From Epinephelus fuscoguttatus (lineage: Eukaryota; Chordata; Actinopteri; Perciformes; Serranidae), in contig NC_064760.1 in assembly GCF_011397635.1 (NCBI RefSeq), positions 28,122,856 to 28,186,855 on the forward strand: 64,000 bases of DNA, read 5' to 3'. Below are positions 12,245 to 23,200 of this stretch, one piece after another. Below the pieces are notes generated by a model. The model was not told the origin of the DNA. It did not search any database and saw only the letters and a list, made by a program, of their open reading frames with translations. Every line of letters starts with the position of its first letter. Within the stretch, counting starts at the first letter, position 1. The position numbers were made by a program, and so were the translations under genes.

Positions 12245-13855
12245 TGTCTGGGGGGAAATTTGAGTCTAATGTTGTGTGTGTTCCCAATGCTAATGCTGCT
12301 ATTGTGCTTTACAATGTGCCCCTAATGTTTCCACAGTTTCATTACTGTTATCCAAATATTTATTATGAGCAAATGTTGTTATGCTGGATGGTGAGGTTTC
12401 CCCCAATGTAATAATTAAGCAGCATTATTGATTATAAAGTCTAGTTTAGCTAATAAGCCTTGTGGTAGCGGTATAGCCTGAGTACTCCCTCCCTGAGAGT
12501 TCTACCTTAATTTATAATCATAATTAAATAATAATGAATTGATTGTTTTTGTCTAACAGTATGCAGCCTGCATGTGAAAGTATATTCATTAATTCCCATC
12601 ATAATGCAATGCATACAAGCCATTTCGTTCTCGTTCCTTCTTTTAATAGTGAGTTTGTTGAGTCAGAATATCTCAAACTAAGTTGTTGTGTTCTCTCTTG
12701 TGTATGTAAGTCTGAAAATGGGTTTCATGTCTGGGTTTCACCCTAAAAAGTCTCAGTTGTGATGCAACTGACTGTGAGTAAGGTCTGGGATTATGGTCTT
12801 GTTGCTGTGACAACAGCCTCAGATAATTTAAATCTCGCTTTGAAGAACTGGAAAATCCAGGCTTGTGCCAAATTATTAACAATCAAATCAAGCTCAGTAC
12901 AAATAATCCATGCGCAAAGAATGAGGCTGAGGTCTAATTCAACCACTGTAAGTGAAGAGGAGGGAGGAAGCAGGAATATGTCCAGTAAACTCCTTTTGCA
13001 GTACACACACCTAAAGACGGATCACCTTAACCAGCCCAAGTCACATTAATCCACCTGCCTTAGTTAAGCGCATTGCAGACAGCAACAGTCTCTCATCCTC
13101 CCTCATCTTATTTAACCATCACACTCCTCGGTTGTGCCTCCTGAACATTTTTACAATTCATTTTTGGCAGAGCTCACTGAAACAGTATATCAAGCCTTAA
13201 CACAGGCAGTGACAAAACTTTTACACGCTGTAAACATACATCCAGCATTGTCTTGGTTGTAAAACATTTATACAAACCGCAGAGGAAATGGGCTCTAAAC
13301 GCTGCTGCAGTGATGTTGTAATGAGCCTTTGGCGGAGTTCAACACATCTGTCATTTGTCAGAGCCACCACCCATAAAGGTCAAGGGAATTTTTCAGAGTA
13401 TGCAGCACGCTGGCTTTTTAAGCTCCTGCAACTGATTGAACTTGTGGGTGTCTGCAAAGTTGAATGATGGCCCTGAAAGCAGGATGGGTATAGACCATTA
13501 ACTCCAAATGTACAGAAGAGAAAAAAAAGGAGAATGGCACTCACTCTGGTTAACAAGTAGCTGAGATAGAGGGCTGTGTCCATCTAGTGTTCGGACATGG
13601 GAATTGAAATACCATTAACATGAAAGTGAACCATGTAACAGTATGTGTTACAGGAACGTCATGCGGTTTCCTGAGCTGAAAATACGAGTTGGGGTGTGTG
13701 TGTGTATATGTGTGACTCAGTTCTCAGTAGCATACCTTTTTTTCTTCCATTGTTACCGTGCAGCTGTGCAGTAATGTGCTGATTTTGTCTAACACCAGAG
13801 TCTTTTATCAAGTCACAAACAGCAAGGGAAAAAAAATCTATCACAAAAAAAAAAA
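12245..13855. other. Intergenic DNA downstream of rhog
   Basis: No gene or clear repeat recognised. A short GT run lies near 13695. The stretch ends at an A-run (13842-13857) which, on the minus strand, is a T-rich element just past the probable rhog poly(A) site. Confidence 0.45.
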
Positions 13856-13859
13856 AAGC

Positions 13860-16297
13860 ATATGGTTTTAACCACCATTTTATTTGGCATAATTTAAAAT
13901 CATCTCACTGTTAGTTCATTTATACAAATATGCTTTTGTTATATATAAAACAATTACAAACAGATTTCTACAAATCAAGTTCCCAGTGTAAAAGCGTAGT
14001 ACCACGCACACGGTAGCATACAGCTCCGGGACACAGACAAGAGAGCCCACAGGTGTATGTTCCACTTCAACAGCATTATCTGAGTGAAATCAGGACATGG
14101 CAAAAAAACAAGCTCACCACAGTTGACAGTTTGACATATTATGCACTTACATTCAACCCTCCACACACCGATCTGGGAAATTCTCACACATCCTTTGGCA
14201 GATCTCAAACCGCATTGCTGCTGTTAGTCAAATTCTCCCGCTCGTGTTGCGCTTCGGTTTTTCTAGACTTTACACAGGCCACAATCTAGGTTGACTTTAT
14301 AATACACCCCGCTTGAGTGAGTAAATGAAAATAACTATAGTCAAAGGGTTGCTGTTATTACTGGCAGCTGAAAGCACAAATGAGCAACCAGTCATTACTA
14401 AAAAAATATTTTATAAAAATGTATAAAAAAAAATCTTCAGATGTGACAAGGCACGTTCCACCAACGCAGCTCTTGCTAACCATATGTGCAAGTTGTGCTA
14501 GTGCCGTGTCTTCACTGCACCATGCAATGCAGGGATGTAAACCACAATCTGTTAAGAGCTGCGGGGCCACAAGCGCTCCAATTCACAAATGCACAAAGAA
14601 GATGTCAGTTTAGCACCTGTGTCTTACAAAAAGGGGGCTGCGAAAGGAGTGTGTTTACTGGCAGGAACTAAGGCAGAAAGCTTCTGAAAAATTACAAAAG
14701 TGAAACCCAGAGATGGTCTGACCTGCATTCGAAAGGTCTTGTGGCACTTGCATCACTTAAACGAGAACCTTTGGGTTTGACAAAAGGAGCGCTGCTATGG
14801 TCTTTGGTTTAGATAAGGCACCTGACCAAATAAACGGCTCCTTGCATATTGTAGATAAACTGCTGGTACATGGTAGAAAAATTAACAAGGCAGCTAACGA
14901 CATGGTGCTTCTTCCAAGATGAAACAATATTCTACTAACCAAGACAATATAGGAAAAGAGGTGCATATAGCCTAGCACAAGCCAGTTAAAACATATTCTG
15001 GTATTATATGCTAAACAGAATCAATTAGGCAGTGGTCATAGTCTGTTGACCTTAAATGTAAGGCAATAATGTAAATGACAAAGGGAGCATTACAGAGTTC
15101 TGGTTTATCAAATATGAGTATTAACTATTACACACAAACATCTTACTGATCAAATAAACATAAGCTATTACAAAAAATATATTCAACTTTGGCCATAACC
15201 GCACTCGTAGGTTAAAAACATTTGAGAAAAAAAAAAAAAAAGATCATTTACAGAGTAAATTCAACATAATTAGACAAAATACAGTCTCTTTGACGCCCAC
15301 CCTGTCAAAAAGTAATTCTTAGGCATGTTTTAATGGCACTCGGTATGAGCCTCAAGAGTTAAGATGTAGACAGAGGAGAGCTGTACTACATCTCATCTTC
15401 CTGATATGCCAGCTCAAGAAATCCTGTACCAGTGTGGGTTAATTTGGCAAGGGCCTTATGACACCTGCTCCTCTATTACTGAAGAGGGCAAACGGTCGAC
15501 TGCTTTCAATGGGTCCGGCTTATCTTCAAAGGCCTACTGGCTCTTCCATGCGTGGCAGTGAGAGAGCAGTGCAAGAGGCTGGAAGGGCAGCCTGCCAGAC
15601 AGCTCTAACATGCCAGACTGAGCACAAGGGGAGCTGCAGCTCGAGAGTTTAACCTCTAATCTGTGCATATTGGTTAAGGGGTACTGGCATTTGTCCGGGA
15701 GTCATCACACCATGTCTGGACTCAAGCTGCTTGAAATTAAAACTTGTTCACCCTCTACTTGGCTGTTTATTACATCTAAAAAGACAAGTCAAAGCATTTG
15801 GATGGTGACGTTGCTTGAGACTTATGAGATGCAACCTAGGTGAGAGTATGAGGTAGTCATTATTTCTCCACCTGAACAAAGGCAGATCTCTTCTCTCCAG
15901 TCAAACAGGGTAGCTTGGTTGGTTGGTTTTGATGTTATTATGGCTTGTGACAACCATGATCAGCATTTTATAAGGCAAAGCAGAGAAGCTATAAATCTAG
16001 AACAGATGTAAAATTGGAGAAAAGTGTAAATATCAAAAGTTAAAATGTAAGAAAAATAAAGGAGATTCAGTCTGTTGCCCCCATTTTGGCATAGTCACTT
16101 TGGTGATGATGGCAACGGAGTGAAATCCTCCAGGAGATGAATAAGGAAGAGAGGAGTAACAGAGGAGCTGAAAACAAAGTCTATACTGCTGAAGGTGGTG
16201 TGGAGGCAGCCAGATGACGACGTTCGTTCCTCAGCCTTCCTTTGCATCTGTGGATCTCCATCATCTCTCTCCACAGTCCAAATCTGGGAACCATTTA
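13860..16297 (-). other. rhog: Probable rhog 3' UTR with poly(A) signal at 13879-13884
   Basis: Downstream of the rhog stop codon about 2.4 kb of minus-strand sequence contains no long open frame and no recognised transposon. It reaches AATAAA at 13884-13879, followed about 20-40 nt later by a long T-run, the usual layout of a vertebrate poly(A) site. Other minus-strand AATAAA hexamers, for example near 15765, could give shorter 3' ends. The extent is inferred from signals only. Confidence 0.5.
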
Positions 16298-16873
16298 TTA
16301 CAACAGCACACACTTCTTGGGGTTCTTTTTCGTGACTGGATACAACACTGCCCTCACAGCTTCAGCAAACACCTCCCTTACACCATCCTGCAGCAAAGCA
16401 GAACACTCCATGTATTTAACAGCCCCAATCTGCTTGGCCAGGGCGTTGCCCTGCTGCTGGGTGGTAGGAGCCAGGCCCTGCTCCTTCAGCTTCTTCACTG
16501 TTTCTGCATCGCCCCTCAGGTCCCTCTTGGTGCCCACCAGCAGGATGGGCACGTTAGGGCAGTGGTGAGACACCTCGGGGTGCCACTTGTGCCTGACATT
16601 GGCATGGGAGGAAGGGCTGCCAATGGAAAAGCAGATGATGAAAACGTTGGTCTGGGGATAGGAGAGTGTGCGCAGGCGGTCATACTCCTCCTGGCCTGCT
16701 GTGTCCCACAAGTTGAGGCTGACAGTGCGGCCATCCACGCTCATCTGAGCGCTGTAGTTGTCAAACACTGTGGGAATGTACTCTTCGGGGAAGGCATTGG
16801 TGGTATAAGAGATAAGTAGGCAGGTTTTACCGACTGCCCCGTCACCCACCACCACACACTTTATGGTCTGCAT
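16298..16873 (-). CDS. rhog: Rho-family small GTPase RhoG
   Basis: 191-residue RhoG, the family's standard length. The protein begins [18 protein letters not shown]. It has the P-loop GDGAVGKT (10-17), switch I with YIPTVFDNY around Thr35, DTAGQEE (57-63), the guanine-binding TKRD (115-118), the SAL motif near 158-160 and a C-terminal KKCVLL prenylation signal (CAAX with Leu, so geranylgeranylation is expected). The segment [18 protein letters not shown] is RhoG/Rac-like, and the whole protein is closest to RhoG by my recall. RhoG cycles between GDP and GTP at membranes and signals through ELMO/DOCK to Rac, in ruffling, migration and engulfment. I chose the Met at 16873; an open frame extends 17 codons upstream to 16924, but the acceptor at 16904-16903 interrupts it and the MQ(S/T)IK start is conserved. 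The coding region lies in one exon, as usual for RhoG. Fish have several rhog paralogs and I cannot say which this is. Confidence 0.96.
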   Translation of the reverse strand: MQTIKCVVVGDGAVGKTCLLISYTTNAFPEEYIPTVFDNYSAQMSVDGRTVSLNLWDTAGQEEYDRLRTLSYPQTNVFIICFSIGSPSSHANVRHKWHPEVSHHCPNVPILLVGTKRDLRGDAETVKKLKEQGLAPTTQQQGNALAKQIGAVKYMECSALLQDGVREVFAEAVRAVLYPVTKKNPKKCVLL

Positions 16874-16902
16874 CCTGCCTACGACCACTGGGGCTGCAGC
16901 AC

Positions 16903-17660
16903 CTGACAACAGAAAAAACAGCACCTGGGTAACTTATAATTACAATACTCCGTGTCTTGAGAGGCTAATCTAAGATTTTCAGACCCAGTGAAAGGGGTGT
17001 GATTCTAAATCTTGAACTGACAATGGTTAAGTTGGCGATCAGTAACTTTGTGACAGTTATTTTCACAGTACTACAACTTTTTTTTCCACCCAATTAGCCG
17101 AAGAGCTAACCGCCGCCAACGTTAGCTCAACGACGTAATTAATGTTAACGTACATGGGTTAGCTACAGTTTCTGCCGTCCAAAACTAGCCAAAGTCTGAA
17201 GAGTTCAAAGAGCTACGTTAACTAACTAATGGTCCTCGAACAAAGGACAACGAGTGAATCAAAAGTGAGCCGCTAAATTTCAGCGTTATTTATTTCGCAC
17301 TGTTCACTTATGATACTAGGCGTTCCCCCGGTGGCTAGCATCAAGCTAAGGAACTAGCGCACTTGGTAGCTAACATGCTAGCTAGTTAGCAAACAAGTTG
17401 AAAGTTTATTTGCCAGCCACTTCTCAAAAAGTTCTTATCGTGGCTCGATAACCACCTACAAGTTACTCTAAAAATTCTCTTCTGTTCTAATATGTGTCTC
17501 AAAGGTAGCAAATAGCGATAACAGCAAAAATTAAAGGATTTTGTGACTTACCGCCACTTGGCTTTCGATCTCTTTTTGCCTGGTATAGTCAATCACAGCC
17601 GCATCCGGGGAGCTGTCCATTACGTAAAAATCGACGTACGGAAGCAGTGCAAACTGGTAG
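16903..17660 (-). promoter_or_regulatory. rhog: rhog noncoding exon 1, 5' intron and promoter area
   Basis: On the minus strand the acceptor 'tctgttgtcag' ends at 16903, so the coding exon begins at 16902 with about 29 nt of 5' UTR. A consensus donor (ggcg/gtaagtca) on the minus strand ends a noncoding exon at 17552. The upstream DNA to about 17660 is CpG-containing ('gccgcatccggggagc', 'aatcgacgtacggaag') and is the likely start region. The intron is about 650 nt. The transcription start site is not determined. Confidence 0.65.
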
Positions 17661-17664
17661 TTGC

Positions 17665-19525
17665 AGTTTTATTTTGTGATGGTCGTTCCCTTGACACTAG
17701 ATGGCGTTGTTAAGCTGTTTTGCTTTACTGTGATTTTTTTCCAACTCCCTTGTGGCCTGTGTTGAAAACATACGGTACGAAACATACAACAAGCATGGAA
17801 ATAGTCAAAGTTAATACCACTGTAATACGAATTTCAGCTTTAACAATGTCTGTAACTGGTGCCAGAAAATAGTATGAGAATAACTGGACAGGTTGTATCA
17901 CTTCTGCTATCTTAAATAGTGATTGCTACCTAGGTGTGTGGAAGTATGGAGCTTTCATTCAAGTAAAAAAAGGCAATACTTGAGCACAGAAAAACTCAAT
18001 TACAAGTAAAGGTCCTTGTACTGAAGTAAAAACATTAGAGCCAAAATGTAATTTGAAACAAAAGTAAAAGTAATGCAGGTTGGCCTCTTTCAGTGTGTTC
18101 TTTAACATGCATCAACATGTACAGCATACACCATTCGGTATCTGTAACACAGATTCATATTTACATTTTACATTTTGTATTTAAACCCTTAATCTGCAAA
18201 TACACAGCTGTCAAATAAATGTGGGGTGAAAAGTGAAATCATATTAAAATAATCCTGATGTACAAGTACAGAGTAGCTGGAAACTGGAATACTCATGCAC
18301 CTCAAACTGTAGTTAAGTGGAGTATTTGTCTGATTTATTTTGGTACTTTCCACCACTGCTCCTATCAGTGCATAAAAAGTCCCCAGTCATGCACACAAGG
18401 TCATATTTAACAGTTAGATTTGTGAATGGAGTCTAGCATGATATTTTCCGCATCAAACACCATTTATTTATATAAATGCAAAGATGTTTTCAGACAACTT
18501 TATATTGAATGAATGAGACTCCTTGACCATAATAATTAGCACTTACCTATAATACTTGTATTACACCTTGCAAAAAGTATAGACATGTTGCTCAAAAGTG
18601 AGAGCTGTTGAAACAGATGTCTCTAACCCGCACTGACTTCCCATCAAACACTTAAACTCCAGTCAATCTCACTGCAAGTGAGGGAGACCGCTGTTGAATT
18701 TTACCAGCCTGTAAACATTTCAAAATGACTCCAAATGTATGGATGCCAAGAGGCTGAACTGCTCTGTCTTCACCCTTTATCTTGAACTTGCCACATTCTT
18801 GCAATTAAATGCCAGTGTGTCACTGTGTATGTATACATACCCCACATGCAAAAGGCCCTGAAACAACCCTGTCTCCTGGACCGCATCCTCTCTTTGGTTA
18901 GCTGTGGTCCTAAAACCCATATATCACTTATTCACCTCGGGACAAGTCATTATTCTCACTAAGCCAGTGCTTTCAGATCAATGCAGAATACACGAAGGCA
19001 GCTAAAAGCAGCACCACTTCAGACTCCTCTGTCCTGCACCCCTGGAGACCCGTTGATGATGTCACCTCTATACACTGAGGCAGGTTAAGAGGCCAGCGCT
19101 GACCGACAACCGGACACTCGAGAACACAAAGAGGCACCGGTTTATTGCCTTTCCCAAGAGGTTCTGGCGTCACTGCGGCCTATAAAAAGAGAATTCCCAC
19201 TGGGACCCTACACCCACAGTCACCCTCCACCCCAACCCCTAGCACCCCGCTATTCTGCCAAGAGATTCCCCGGGACGTCTGTAGCATTTCCATGACGACA
19301 GCCACTGACAGAGATGGGGGAGACTGTGTCAAGAGATGCAGCAAGAGGGAGTTCAGACGAGAGGGACGGAGAAAAATGAGGGTGACAAGAAGACAGAGGA
19401 CATCAAGATGCAAGAGCAGCAGTTGATGGGGAAGAGTGGAGACCTTGAAAGCGAAAGCAAGTGTATGAACAGGACACACAGGTACTTTTTAATTTGACTG
19501 ATGAGACCCAATCTCAGAAAAACAC
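17665..19525. other. Intergenic DNA between rhog and fhdc1
   Basis: About 1.9 kb separates the rhog start from the fhdc1 3' end. At about 17900-18365 is a second copy of the 'caattacaagtaaaggtcct ... tttccaccactg' fish repeat. The remainder, including 18960-19440, shows no recognisable gene. Confidence 0.5.
17900..18365. repeat. Interspersed repeat of the 'tacttgagta ... ccaccactg' family, copy 2
   Basis: Begins near 'cattcaagtaaaaaaaggc', continues 'acaagtaaaggtccttgtac' and ends 'ggtactttccaccactgc'. Related to 11720-12090. Noncoding. Confidence 0.6.
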
Positions 19526-19529
19526 ACTT

Positions 19530-20296
19530 CTATTCAGAACACCACCTTTATTCATCTTCTTTTTTATAAATCCACATAATACAGCGAATAACAACCAATG
19601 CTATTCAATAAAGTTATAGAATCTTTTTGATACAAAATAAAAATGACAAAAATTACAGTAATCACCTCCTCGCGGCCTCTTTTTCAGTTTGTAAAGTGCA
19701 TCAGAACAATGAGGCCTCTCAACAAGAGGATAAACAGTTCATATTGTACCGAGTTCAGTTTGGACTGTGGGACAGCCAAGTGTGAGAACACAATAATCGC
19801 TTAGCGGTGGGGTCACAGCATTCAAAACATTTGGACAAAACTTCTTTTTTTTTTCCACGCTAGAGATTGAAACAGTTTTCCAAAGCATACTTATACGGAC
19901 TAGGCACAGAGTAAAGTCACTTGGTTGTGTTTTACTGTTTTACTTCTATATGTGAACTCTAGGAAAGGTGGTCTTGTTGTGTCCTACTGCCTGCAAAGGA
20001 CACAAATGGGTGTAAAAAGAGGTAGGATTTATTCTGCTATTGGGTGAAGCACATGAGATACATTGTCCCCTAAGCTCCCTGTGCAGCTCCCTCTCACATA
20101 TACAGAACCTAAGCACTCAGAACTACCTACAAATTTCATAAAAGTTGAATTTAGACATCCTAGAGCTGATTAAGACCAGAAGTCTGACTGATGACTCGCA
20201 CTCTTCACCCACACTATTTCTATTAGACTGGAATCCATTCAGACATGACAAGTGTGGGGAAAAAAAGTGTGCAGTACAAGCACTTATTCCCTCCCA
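19530..20296 (-). terminator. fhdc1: fhdc1 3' UTR and poly(A) signal
   Basis: After the stop codon at 20299-20297 about 750 nt of noncoding minus-strand sequence leads to AATAAA at 19552-19547, the likely poly(A) signal. Another minus-strand AATAAA near 20028 could give a shorter transcript. The cleavage site is estimated, not seen. Confidence 0.5.
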
Positions 20297-23200
20297 TCAC
20301 TTCCACAGTGGCGGAGCAGCAGTAGCTCGAGGCATTTTGGGACCAGGTATCCGTGAAGCTGTAGGTATTTTAGAGCTAACAGGAGAGGAGCTTGTGCTTG
20401 TCGTCTTGGCAGTTTTATTTCGGGCAGCAGATATGACAGCTGTGCGTATGGTCTTGGCCGTGGCAGAGGACGGGCTGTGGGTGGTGCGAGGCTGAGATGA
20501 CGCCTGAGTCTCAGAGTTCGGGGCAAGTCGTTTTGACACACGGAGAGGGCTTCCTCTGACGAAGGCCTGCTGGGTGCTGCCTGAGACTTTCTCTGGTATG
20601 GATCTGTCAGAGGTCCTGCGGGTCAAGGTGGGCTTCCCCGGAGTCTGTGGCACACTAACAGTCCTCTCCCGGGTGCTATTACTGCGTTTCACCTCTGCCT
20701 GAATGGCAGCAGGCCGTGTGGCAGGAGATGAGCGCATGGATATGCTGCGGGGACTAGACAGCCGGCTGGGAGTGAGTGGGTTAGCAGGGCTCGGGGCTCC
20801 ATTTGAAGGCTCAGTTTTGGAGCGCACCCTGGGAATGCCCGTAGTATTGGAAGTTCCCACACGTGACACGAGTCCCCTTTTGGCCCCTATTCCACTACGC
20901 ACAGGGATCTTCACGGTTCGAGTCTCCTCCTTTGATGTTGGAGACCCTGGAGGTGTCCCCGCCAGAAGGTCACCCTCCCTCTCTTTCCTCCACTTGGAGC
21001 AAAGGCTTGGTGCGGGTCGTGGGAGTGGGGAGGTTGGGGGTGACAAGGCATCATAGGATCGGAGGCCTTTTACCAGAGTGTGGCACTCTAATGTTTCACC
21101 CACGCGGGAGAAAGGCCTTGCTGTCTCCCTCTCAGGACTTGGCAAGTCTGAGTATTCCTCTGGCTGCGACTGGCTGAACTCTGGTAGACTGGAGGGCATC
21201 CAGTTCTCCTCCGCAGGTGTGGACGCCACTTCTGTGTTTGAGTGCTTTGTTAAACCTGCATCAGGCAAAGGCACCACAGCACTTGTTGTGACAGTGGGCG
21301 TCTCTCTCGTCTGTGGCTGTGCCTGGACCCTGTCTGGAGTTTTTACAGATGATTGTGATTGGCTCTCAGATCTCTGGTACCTTAATGATCCAGTCCTGGT
21401 GTCACTGTGGGAAAGTATTCCACTTGTATGAAGAGGGTGAGGTACAGACTCATCCACACAAGAGCCATTAGATTTACTCTGAACAGGGCAAGTATTGTCT
21501 GTCACCGGCTGGCCAAACCTATGTCTGTGACCTGGGGTCTGGTTTTTAACACAAAGGGCAGATTTGTCAGTGGTTGGTACAAAAACGGCGTTTGTGCAGG
21601 AACTGGGTGAAGATTCAGTGGTCATCGAAACCACATGTTCATGCGAAATCTCAGCTTCTTTTTCAAGTCCTGTTGTCTTTGATTGGTCTTGCAGCACATA
21701 AGAAATACTCTCACGTCTGTGCTGCTTGACCGTGAAGCCAGGTCCATGCTGAGAGTGACCAAATGTAGCAATGTGCGGGTCCTGAACTGCCTCCATGCTC
21801 CGGTTAGTTGCCTGGGTGTGATGAGACCTGCTCCCTCTGCCCAAAACGGGGTCTTGGTCGATGGGGGAACATGTGCCGTCAGTCTCTGGGGAGCTGCAAA
21901 GCACAGCCGTAGTCTCATGATCAGAGGAGCTGTTGGAGTGATAACTGGAGGACGTTGGGCTGCTGCCCAGCTCAGGGAAGCTCTTGAGCCCAGGTGAGTT
22001 ATGGTGATGGGAGTGTCTGCGGGACTCTGAGCTTCTCAGGCTACGTCGACTCCAAGTGTAGCTCAAGTTCTTCTCCAGGAGTTTCTCCAGCTCATCTTGG
22101 TTGTCCTGACTGTGAGGCTCTCTGGCGAGGCTGAGGCCCAGGTCCAGCCCCGTACAAATGGCCAGAGAGCGACGCTTTTCCCCTATCTCACGTTGACGCT
22201 CTAGACGTTTCTGCTCCTTCAACTCCCGCTCTGCATTCTCCTGTAAGAAAGGTGAGAATAAATGACTTGCCTGTGACTCTCAAAGTTAACTCAAACTATT
22301 TCTGACAATATGCATGTTTGTATTGAAGATATATCAATCACTTTTCAAGTCTAACCTGGACAGCTTTTTGGAAGCGGTAGCAAAACGAATGGAAGACCCG
22401 ACAAGCCTCCTCAAGTTTGAATGTGCTGTCATCTTCACAGAAGAACTCCACCAGAGCCTGACTAGACATCCTCATGCCTTCCACCTCATCCTCTGCCTCC
22501 TTCAGACGCTCCTCAGCCACCTACACACAGGCATAGTTTACACAGTCATCTTTCAAAACAAGCCATTAGATAATGTTTTAATAGAGTGCTGCAGGGATGA
22601 TGGTTTTTTTGTAGGCCGATCCGGAAGTTAGCGTCGCTCCTGTTCCCTCAACAAACCGCTAATGGGATTTTGGATAATTGCAGATAGCTAATAGGCTTTG
22701 TGGCAAACCAAGGTTTATACTTTCACATTTGGTTCAGCAATATAATCTTCACAAATGAATGCCACTTTCATGATTTTTGAAGCGTAAACGCAATTGCCAG
22801 AAGTAAAAAGCAAACTATAGATGATCTACACCATGATCACTTGACTTCTAAAACGAGGCTGCAAAACGATGTTTGGCATGATGACATTCTGTAATCTCAT
22901 GAAGCCACTTGTTAGCAACTGCCTTTTATAGGACACATAGAAGCTTTAAAGTTCACAAGTGTGGTATTTACAGACATATTTTAGTACATCAAAGAACAAA
23001 ACATGAAAGTGTCTTAAGCTTGTGTTAAGCACAGACCTTGAGATTTTAAGACGAGGGAACCGAAATTACAAAAATGCTAACTCATTTCCGTGTTTTAGGA
23101 CTCATTCCTGCAGCACTCTCTATATATTACGGACTACAGTTCATACCTCTAGGAAAGGTTGTGTATGCTGCTGAATCTCTGTCTCAGTCTGGATGTTTGC

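Noticed and set aside
16214-16819. 201-codon plus-strand frame at 16.2-16.8 kb
   Set aside because: It is the antisense shadow of the rhog coding exon.
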